Below, one piece after another: positions 58,916 through 64,000 of a stretch of DNA of 64,000 nucleotides. Source of the stretch: JAKQIM01 sp964633225 (GTDB lineage: Bacteria > Chloroflexota > Anaerolineae > Anaerolineales > UBA4823); NCBI GenBank assembly GCA_964633225.1, contig CAZWFQ010000005.1, positions 1-64,000 on the forward strand, written 5' to 3'. The translations under genes were made by a program, and so were the position numbers. Within the stretch, counting starts at the first letter, position 1. The number at the start of each line of letters is the position of its first letter. Below the pieces are notes generated by a model. The model ran no database searches. It was not told the DNA's origin and worked only from the letters and a program-made list of their open reading frames with translations.

Positions 58916-59805
58916 ACAGACAACTTTTCCAGTTTCATTTTTACTTCACGCCATTGGATCTTGGAGATGCCTAATTTTTGGCGCACTTTGTTGGGGTCTA
59001 CATCTGACTGCCAGTCGCTCAAAGCACAGGTCCAGCGACACATGTCGAACGAGAGATGTTTGCTCAGGCCAGCGGCTTCGCCCAGGTCTTCCAATAGATA
59101 CTCCAGGCGGCGTGGCGACCATGGGAACAGGCGGTCGCTAATGGGATACTGGCCCTTGTACTCGTTGTAAATTTCCATCCAGTTCTCGGGCAGCGTGATC
59201 TTGCGCTCTTTGTAGCGGTGCTGGGGGCTGGCGTAGCGCACGAAGAGGATGGGGCCTTCGTCGACCTCAAGGTCAATGTGATTGGGGCTGATAGCCAGGC
59301 ACTCACTCTTTTTGATGCCGGTGTTCAGCAGCAGGGTGATCAATGCCAGCGGGCGCGCATCCGGCGGTTGGGTGCGGCGAATCTTTTCGGCTGCGGACAA
59401 TACCGCCTCGACTTCGTCGGCAGTGAGTACCTGGGGAATGGGACTGACTACAGAATGCTGTACTACCCGCTCAGCCGGGTCTACCAGGATCACGCCATAT
59501 TGGTGCAGCCAACGGAAGAAGGCTTTGAGCGAGGTGATGCGGCGGGCGTAGGTCTTGGGGCTGCACGGCACATTGCGGGTATTCTGCATCCACTGTAAGA
59601 ATAAATTCAGCTCATTGGTGCTGATCTCGCCCAGTGGGCGGTCAGGAGTTAGGAAGCCGGCTAACAGCAATACGTCGGCGGTGAAGGCTTTGATGGTATG
59701 AGGCGATTTGCCCTGGTCATTCAGGTAGATACGCCAGGCATTCACCGCTGGGAGCAGGGGAGCCTGTGCGGTGATGTGAGTGAGGGGATTGTTTTCGGGA
59801 GACAT
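58909..59805 (-). CDS. Degenerate tyrosine recombinase (Xer/phage-integrase-like)
   Basis: This 298-residue protein has an N-terminal SAM-like core-binding domain (WRIYLNDQGKSPHTIKAFTADVLLLAGFL) and a C-terminal integrase fold. Aligned by eye with XerD, the first Arg is Lys (NTGIKKSECLAI), the H-x-x-R box reads DMCR, the second His is Ile (LGISKI) and the Tyr nucleophile position is Val (WREVKMKL). The beta-hairpin Lys (YKERK) and one Arg remain. Strand exchange is therefore unlikely; DNA binding is plausible. A strong promoter and direct repeats upstream suggest autoregulation. No attachment sites or phage genes are near. It is open and full-length, so probably functional in another role. 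Confidence 0.75.
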   Translation of the reverse strand: MSPENNPLTHITAQAPLLPAVNAWRIYLNDQGKSPHTIKAFTADVLLLAGFLTPDRPLGEISTNELNLFLQWMQNTRNVPCSPKTYARRITSLKAFFRWLHQYGVILVDPAERVVQHSVVSPIPQVLTADEVEAVLSAAEKIRRTQPPDARPLALITLLLNTGIKKSECLAISPNHIDLEVDEGPILFVRYASPQHRYKERKITLPENWMEIYNEYKGQYPISDRLFPWSPRRLEYLLEDLGEAAGLSKHLSFDMCRWTCALSDWQSDVDPNKVRQKLGISKIQWREVKMKLEKLSVS

Positions 59806-59843
59806 AGATACCTCGCTTTCGCATAGACTTTTCGTATAGTCTT
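59806..59843 (-). repeat. Direct repeats in the recombinase-like gene leader
   Basis: On the minus strand the leader contains CTATACGAAAAG followed directly by CTATGCGAAAGC, two near-identical 12-mers between the -10 box and the start codon. They could be a binding site for the encoded protein. Confidence 0.35.
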
Positions 59844-59873
59844 AGTTTAGCAGAAATAAAGCTTGATTGTCAA
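59844..59873 (-). promoter_or_regulatory. Promoter TTGACA-18-TAAACT (extended TG) for the recombinase-like gene
   Basis: On the minus strand a perfect -35 TTGACA (59873-59868) is 18 nt from TGC-preceded TAAACT (59849-59844). The leader is about 33 nt. Confidence 0.65.
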
Positions 59874-59948
59874 GTGAAACGAGGATATCTTGATGCAGCG
59901 CGGCAGCTTTGATGGCAGACCTGGGCGGTGCCTGGCTAAGGATTGAGA

Positions 59949-60500
59949 TCAGAGTCCTAAATCTGGGGCGATGCGCCGCATCGCCAGGATCACATTCTCC
60001 ACATGCTCCCATAACTCAACGCCGAATTCTTCGGCGGCCTTGGTGATTTCTTCTCGATTGGCGCCGGCGGCAAAAGAGCGATCTTTCCACTTCTTCTTGA
60101 CCGAAGAGGCTTCGAGGTCGTAAAGCGCGCGTGAAGGGCGTACCAGGGCGGCGGCGGTGATCAGGCCGGTAATTTCATCGCAGGCGAAGAGGGCTTTTTC
60201 CATGAGCGTCTCGCGTGTCACCCCGCTGTGATCGGCATGGCTGAGCACAGCGCGCACCAGTGGTTCTGGCACGCCGCGCTGGCGCAGGATTGGGGCCCCG
60301 GCTGTGGGGTGCTCTTCGAGCGTGGGGTGGATCTCCCAATCGAAATCATGCAGCAACCCGGCCAGGCCCCAGGTCTCGACATCCTCACCGTATTTTTCGG
60401 CGTAGAAGCGCATGGCGGCCTCTACCGCTAGCATGTGACGCACAAGACTTTCATTTTTTACGAATTCACGTACAAGGGCGAGGGCAGTTGTTCGATCCAT
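59949..60500 (-). CDS. HD-domain phosphohydrolase-like protein
   Basis: This 183-residue protein has an HD domain with His22 (LVRHMLAVEAAM), the His-Asp pair in GLLHDFDWEIHPT, His in EEHPTAGAPIL and later SHADHSG. These ligands bind one or two metals. Substrate is unknown; the family includes nucleotide hydrolases. It is 9 nt downstream of the YdcF-like gene on the same strand and probably co-transcribed. Confidence 0.85.
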   Translation of the reverse strand: MDRTTALALVREFVKNESLVRHMLAVEAAMRFYAEKYGEDVETWGLAGLLHDFDWEIHPTLEEHPTAGAPILRQRGVPEPLVRAVLSHADHSGVTRETLMEKALFACDEITGLITAAALVRPSRALYDLEASSVKKKWKDRSFAAGANREEITKAAEEFGVELWEHVENVILAMRRIAPDLGL

Positions 60501-60509
60501 GATTTACTC

Positions 60510-61172
60510 CTATGTGTCTGGGAAGATGGGCTCGGGGTTGCCGAGCACGGGCAGTGGGCGCAGTAAATGCACTTCAAACAGAGCATTCAGCGTAGCGGGC
60601 AACTCGCGCAGATTCCAATAGAGCAGGGAAGATCGCCGGTAATCGCGCCGGTCTGCGGCAACCCCCACGGCATCCAGGCCCAGGGCCTGGCAGGTATAGA
60701 TGGCGCGCGGCATGTGGAACCGCTGCGTTACCAGGATCACTTCGTGCAAGCCAAAGATCGCCCCGGCGCGGTAACAAGTATCATAAGTACTGCGCCCGGC
60801 ATAATCGAGCACAATGGCCTCGTCGGGCACACCCAGGCTGATGGCATAAGTGCGCATGGCGGCTGGCTCATTGTATTCCACCACGCGGTTATCTCCGCTC
60901 ATCAAGATCTTTTCAACCTTACCCGAAAAGTACAATTCTGCCGCGGTTGCTACCCGGTCGCGCAGTACCGGGGTAGGGCTGCCATCCCGCCACAAGCCGG
61001 CCCCAAAAACCACTGCTGCCGGCCTGGCGGGAACCTGGGCCAGGCCGTGCTGGCGCGGCCAGGTTGAGAGCAGGGCTAAAAGACGTGAAAGCAAAAGAGC
61101 AGATGCCCCGGCTACCAAGACCACTTTTAGCAGTTTGAGCACACGGGTAATAAAACCATTTAGCATGAGCAT
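60510..61172 (-). CDS. YdcF/SanA/ElyC (DUF218) family membrane protein
   Basis: This 220-residue protein has an N-terminal membrane helix (about 12-33) and a DUF218 domain facing outward. It has VVFGAGLWRDGSPTPVLRDRV, ILMSGDNRV, and DYAGRSTYDTCYRA, VILVTQRFHMPRAIYTC. ElyC and SanA relatives affect envelope integrity or vancomycin sensitivity, but the reaction is unknown. The start may be either of two close ATG codons (61172 or 61166). Confidence 0.88.
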   Translation of the reverse strand: MLMLNGFITRVLKLLKVVLVAGASALLLSRLLALLSTWPRQHGLAQVPARPAAVVFGAGLWRDGSPTPVLRDRVATAAELYFSGKVEKILMSGDNRVVEYNEPAAMRTYAISLGVPDEAIVLDYAGRSTYDTCYRAGAIFGLHEVILVTQRFHMPRAIYTCQALGLDAVGVAADRRDYRRSSLLYWNLRELPATLNALFEVHLLRPLPVLGNPEPIFPDT

Positions 61173-61235
61173 GATTTTACCCCAGAAATCCTGAAAACAA
61201 AGGCAAACAGCGCAATTTCCAGTACCAGCTCAGCC

Positions 61236-61264
61236 TTGACATGCATAGACAACTGGGATATTAT
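61236..61264 (+). promoter_or_regulatory. Promoter TTGACA-17-TATTAT for the padR-lnt genes
   Basis: A perfect -35 and a 5/6 -10 are 17 nt apart. Transcription would start near 61271, 29 nt before ATG 61300. Confidence 0.75.
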
Positions 61265-61279
61265 TCAACAAGTTGAGTA
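61262..61279 (+). promoter_or_regulatory. Candidate PadR operator
   Basis: The imperfect inverted repeat TATTCAAC-AA-GTTGAGTA (one mismatch per half) overlaps the -10 box and transcription start of the padR gene. A dimeric repressor bound here would block its own promoter. Confidence 0.45.
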
Positions 61280-61299
61280 TATAACAGTGGATACAAATT

Positions 61300-61866
61300 A
61301 TGTCTCTTGAACACGCTATTCTAGGATTTTTAAATTACGAGCCAATGACTGGTTATGAACTAAAAAAGATCTTCGACCAGTCCATCAAGCATTTTTGGCC
61401 TGCCAAGCAAAGCCATATTTACCGCGTTCTGCCACAAATGGAGCAAAAGAATTGGCTGACGGTGGAGGTGATCCAGCAGGATACACGCCCCGCGCGCAAG
61501 GTGTATCACCTGACCGAGCGGGGCCGGGCAGAGCTGCAAGCCTGGCTGGCGGCAGACCAACCGCCAGCAGAGGCGCGCCTGGCCTGGCTGATCCAGCTCT
61601 TCTTTGCTGGCCAGCTCAGCGACGAGGTGGTCTTGGGGCTGCTGGAGCACCAGGCTGCTCTGATCCGCCACCGTTTGCAGCGCCTGGGCAGTATCCCCGC
61701 TGAAAGCAGCCAACAAATGGATGGCAGCGAGACTGCAAGTGACCGATTCTATTGGATGTTGACGGTGGATTACGGCGTGGCTAGTGCCATCGCCCAGCTT
61801 CGCTGGCTGGAAGAAGTGATTGCGCGTGTCAAACGCGGCCAATACGAGCTGCCGACGATCGGTTAA
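61300..61866 (+). CDS. PadR-family transcriptional regulator
   Basis: This 188-residue PadR-type winged-helix protein reads LEHAILGFLNYEPMTGYELKKIFDQSIKHFWPAKQSHIYRVLPQMEQKNWLT, then ARKVYHLTERGRAELQAWL. The C-terminal helical Vir-type dimerisation domain follows from about residue 95. The effector is unknown. It is probably autoregulated through the inverted repeat over its promoter. The next gene (Lnt-like) follows after 69 nt and may be its target. Confidence 0.92.
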   Translation: MSLEHAILGFLNYEPMTGYELKKIFDQSIKHFWPAKQSHIYRVLPQMEQKNWLTVEVIQQDTRPARKVYHLTERGRAELQAWLAADQPPAEARLAWLIQLFFAGQLSDEVVLGLLEHQAALIRHRLQRLGSIPAESSQQMDGSETASDRFYWMLTVDYGVASAIAQLRWLEEVIARVKRGQYELPTIG

Positions 61867-61935
61867 CAAACTTGTTGTGTGCGGTGTTGTGCATCGCATA
61901 CGGCAGTAATTATTTCTTTTCTTTGGAGAATTAAT

Positions 61936-63432
61936 ATGAACGAGCCTTCTTTGATCAAGCTTTCTAACCCTGTGCGAGTGGCTCTGGGCTTATTGGTTGC
62001 AGCGGCAGGCGGTCTGGCATTTATGCTGGCTTTTCCGCCATTTGAGATTTGGCCTCTGATCTTTATTGGTTGGGTGTTGGTGTTGTTCGCCCAATTCCGG
62101 TTGATGCCTCCCAAGCTGGGCTCGCTGGCCTCGGCCCTGGGTTTGTTCGTTTGGTTGCAGGGTTACCTGGGCCGGGTTTTTGCACCGGTTGGCACCTTCA
62201 TGGCCTACCTGCCCTTGATCCTTTCTGTTTTTACCCTGTTTGCCGAGATGGGCTTGCTCCGTTTTCACGAGAAGACAGGCTACCGTTGGTTCGTTGCCTC
62301 AGGCATTGCCAACTGGGCTGGCACTGAGCTGATCCGCCTGTTTGTTCCCATTGCCGGCACCTGGGCCTTCATTGCCACGCCCCTCTTCAGACAGGTCTGG
62401 TTAATCCAGCCGGTGAGCGTCTTTGGGATCATTGGCCTGGGCGCATTGATCTATTTTGTCAACCTGGCATTGACCCTCACGGTGATGGGACTTTTCGACC
62501 GTCGTTGGAAGTTGGACGAAACAGTTGTGATCATCCCAGATCGCCAGTGGAAGCGCTGGATGACCGGCGCAGGGGCTGCTTTGGCCGCCTGGATTGTCAT
62601 CAGCCTGGTGCTGCTGCGCCCCATGGATACCCCTCGCGTGAGTGTGGCGGCTATCCAACCAGCCAGGTCTCCCATCATCAATGCCAACCAGGGCAATGCT
62701 GACATGGTAAATGCCCTGCATGCCCGCATGATTGAACAGTCGCGTGAGGCCGCAGCGCAGGGCGCCCGGTTGATTGCCTGGCCAGAAGGTGGGTTCTTGT
62801 GGGATCCGCAGGTCGAGGATAAGCTGGACCTGGCCGGACTGGCCCAAGAAACCAATACATACCTGGCAGTGGGTTACGTGGTGAATATCCAAGAGGGCCT
62901 TTTTCGCAACGAGGCCACCGTGATTGATCCCCAGGGGCAGTTCTTGGGAGTATTTGGCAAGGATCACCCGGTGGTCTTTGGCGGCGAGACCAGCCCCACG
63001 CGCGGCACCTACCCAGTGTACGACACAGAGATTGGCAAGCTGGGCACCATTATCTGCTATGACCTGGATTACACCGATACGGCTCGCAAGCTGGTGCGCC
63101 AGGGTGCCCAGTTGATCGCTGTGCCCTCCAATGATTGGACCACAATTGCCGACATCCATTACACCCACCTTGTGTTCCGTGCTGTAGAGAACCGCGTGGC
63201 CATGGTCAAGGCTGACGGCGGCTTTGATTCAGCCATCATTGACCCGTATGGGCGCATTGTCAGCCTGGCCAGCTGCACCGAAGGCTGCGAGGCCACCGTG
63301 GTTGGCGAGGTACAGTTGGGTTCTGGAACCGGTACCTTGAACACCCGCCTGGGCGATTGGGTGGGCTGGCTGGCCCTGGCTGGAATGATCTTCTTCATCT
63401 TCGGCAGCAGTTGGCTGGTCAAAAAGGCCTAA
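61936..63432 (+). CDS. Apolipoprotein N-acyltransferase-like protein
   Basis: This 498-residue protein has about seven N-terminal membrane helices, a nitrilase-type domain (about 235-470) and a final helix. The Lnt/nitrilase catalytic triad is intact: Glu in IAWPEGGF, Lys in GKDHPVVFGGE and Cys in GTIICYDLDY. Lnt adds a third acyl chain to lipoproteins, and several lipoproteins are encoded in this window. A related nitrilase-type acyltransferase role is the alternative. ATG 61936 is behind TTTGGAG. A terminator follows at 63434. Confidence 0.85.
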   Translation: MNEPSLIKLSNPVRVALGLLVAAAGGLAFMLAFPPFEIWPLIFIGWVLVLFAQFRLMPPKLGSLASALGLFVWLQGYLGRVFAPVGTFMAYLPLILSVFTLFAEMGLLRFHEKTGYRWFVASGIANWAGTELIRLFVPIAGTWAFIATPLFRQVWLIQPVSVFGIIGLGALIYFVNLALTLTVMGLFDRRWKLDETVVIIPDRQWKRWMTGAGAALAAWIVISLVLLRPMDTPRVSVAAIQPARSPIINANQGNADMVNALHARMIEQSREAAAQGARLIAWPEGGFLWDPQVEDKLDLAGLAQETNTYLAVGYVVNIQEGLFRNEATVIDPQGQFLGVFGKDHPVVFGGETSPTRGTYPVYDTEIGKLGTIICYDLDYTDTARKLVRQGAQLIAVPSNDWTTIADIHYTHLVFRAVENRVAMVKADGGFDSAIIDPYGRIVSLASCTEGCEATVVGEVQLGSGTGTLNTRLGDWVGWLALAGMIFFIFGSSWLVKKA

Positions 63433-63433
63433 T

Positions 63434-63471
63434 ACAAACAAAAACGGCGCTGATGCGCCGTTTTTGTTTGT
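63434..63471 (+). terminator. Terminator after the lnt-like gene
   Basis: A perfect 17-bp stem (63434-63450 with 63455-63471), a 4-nt loop and a T5 tract in the right arm. Confidence 0.85.
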
Positions 63472-63483
63472 GATTAACGCCTC

Positions 63484-63512
63484 TTGCATAGAGGGGGTCA
63501 AACGGGTACAAT
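63484..63512 (+). promoter_or_regulatory. Promoter TTGCAT-17-TACAAT for folC, nearly leaderless
   Basis: TTGCAT (63484-63489) and TACAAT (63507-63512) have a 17-nt spacer. ATG 63522 is 9 nt beyond the -10 and has no Shine-Dalgarno. Confidence 0.65.
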
Positions 63513-63521
63513 CCGTGAACG

Positions 63522-64000
63522 ATGAGCGAGATAGAGACCCGTTACCAGCAAACACTGGAGTATTTGTACAGTTTTGTAGATTTCAGCCTTAAACACTCGG
63601 TGGATATCCATCCCGAGCAGTTTGATCTGGGGCGCATGCGGGCCCTGGTGGAGATCCTGGGTAATCCGCAGGACAGTTTTTTGTCCATCCATGTTGCAGG
63701 CACCAAGGGCAAAGGCTCGGTCTCGGCATTGTGCGCCAGTGCCTTGCAGGCGCAAGGTTACCGCGTGGGGTTGTACACCTCGCCGCACCTGGACGATTAC
63801 GCCGAACGCATCCAGGTGAATGGCCAGATGATTGGCCACGCTGAGCTGGTGGCACTGGTGGATGAGCTTAAGCCCAACATTGCAGCTATTCCGCGCCTGA
63901 CGACTTTTGAAATCACGACGGCCCTGGCCTTCTTGTATTTCGCCCGCCAGGGTTGTGATGCCGCCTTGATCGAAGTGGGCCTGGGTGGGCGGCTGGATGC
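63522..64000 (+). CDS. folC: Folylpolyglutamate synthase / dihydrofolate synthase (5' part)
   Basis: The first 159 codons are present and the gene runs off the window. FolC adds glutamate to folates and is a Mur-ligase-fold ATPase. Visible are the N-terminal YLYSFVDFS, the P-loop HVAGTKGKGSVSALCAS (about 61-77), YTSPHLDDYAERIQVNG with the SPH folate-binding element, and TTFEITTALAF and EVGLGGRLDA. The last is the conserved motif with the catalytic Glu-His region just ahead. The start is fixed by the promoter and family N-terminus. Confidence 0.93.
   Translation, partial: MSEIETRYQQTLEYLYSFVDFSLKHSVDIHPEQFDLGRMRALVEILGNPQDSFLSIHVAGTKGKGSVSALCASALQAQGYRVGLYTSPHLDDYAERIQVNGQMIGHAELVALVDELKPNIAAIPRLTTFEITTALAFLYFARQGCDAALIEVGLGGRLD

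Noticed and set aside
58909..59805. Prophage or integrative element boundary
   Set aside because: The recombinase lacks its nucleophile, there is no flanking tRNA, direct-repeat attachment site or phage gene, and neighbours are housekeeping genes.
1..64000. tRNA or rRNA genes
   Set aside because: No cloverleaf with a T-arm GTTCRANYC and no conserved rRNA segments were found by eye on either strand; intergenic gaps are all under about 250 nt.

Overview
The window looks like part of a draft or metagenome-derived chromosome of a Chloroflexota bacterium, probably Anaerolineae-like. That placement is inferred from the gene content: a membrane-anchored Cas4-like nuclease beside DUF3467 and translin-family genes, LysM/M23 and sortase-type envelope proteins, Pro/Thr-rich lipoproteins, and an rpmH-rnpA-yidD-yidC-jag block followed by parA/parB. 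No LPS or outer-membrane biogenesis genes, rRNA, tRNA, CRISPR array or intact mobile element were seen. Three 100-N scaffold gaps (27558-27657, 39382-39481, 57921-58020) each fall inside a gene. The first 70 bases form a fold-back inverted repeat that is probably an assembly artefact.

Layout. 1-5 kb: truncated SDR dehydrogenase, lipoprotein, DNA methyltransferase, zinc-ribbon protein, PD-(D/E)XK-like protein, MFS transporter. 5-7.3 kb: GH3 beta-glucosidase. 7.4-15.9 kb: a co-directional DNA-maintenance run (ssb, DUF3467, translin family, Cas4-like nuclease interrupted by a stop, nadK, B-box membrane protein, recN) ending in a class A PBP homologue whose catalytic motifs are degraded. 16-19.6 kb (minus): HtrA-like lipoprotein protease, anti-sigma-like protein and ECF sigma factor. 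19.7-21.6 kb (plus): 41-residue membrane peptide, HAD phosphatase, secreted protein. 21.6-28.1 kb (minus): a receiver/IS200-transposase-like fusion, polA and a TPR protein. 28.2-35.8 kb: lytic-transglycosylase-like protein, small ORF, LysM-M23 peptidase, rho, a redox operon (zinc ribbon, a protein disulfide oxidoreductase with an in-frame UGA at its active-site Cys, OsmC) and a DUF11-sortase fusion. 35.8-43.5 kb (minus): rpmH to parB and an amidohydrolase that appears to start at AUA. 43.6-51.6 kb (minus): K+ transport genes, flippase-like protein, metallopeptidase, CtpA, CoA-transferase subunit, HAD nucleotidase. 51.6-64 kb: mutL, alcohol dehydrogenase, histidine kinase and receiver-CpaE pair, tilS, DUF47, a degenerate tyrosine recombinase, HD protein, YdcF, PadR, Lnt and the start of folC.

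Three themes stand out. First, a probable selenoprotein at 33121-33789, with a UGA at the first Cys of a CPYC motif and a bacterial SECIS-like hairpin 17 nt downstream. Second, several apparent pseudoenzymes (PBP, IS200-like transposase, Xer-like recombinase) that have open frames but have lost catalytic residues. Third, at least ten genes have a sigma-70-like -10 box 6-9 nt from the start codon and no Shine-Dalgarno, which indicates leaderless transcripts. Most other genes lie in tight operons with 4-nt start/stop overlaps.
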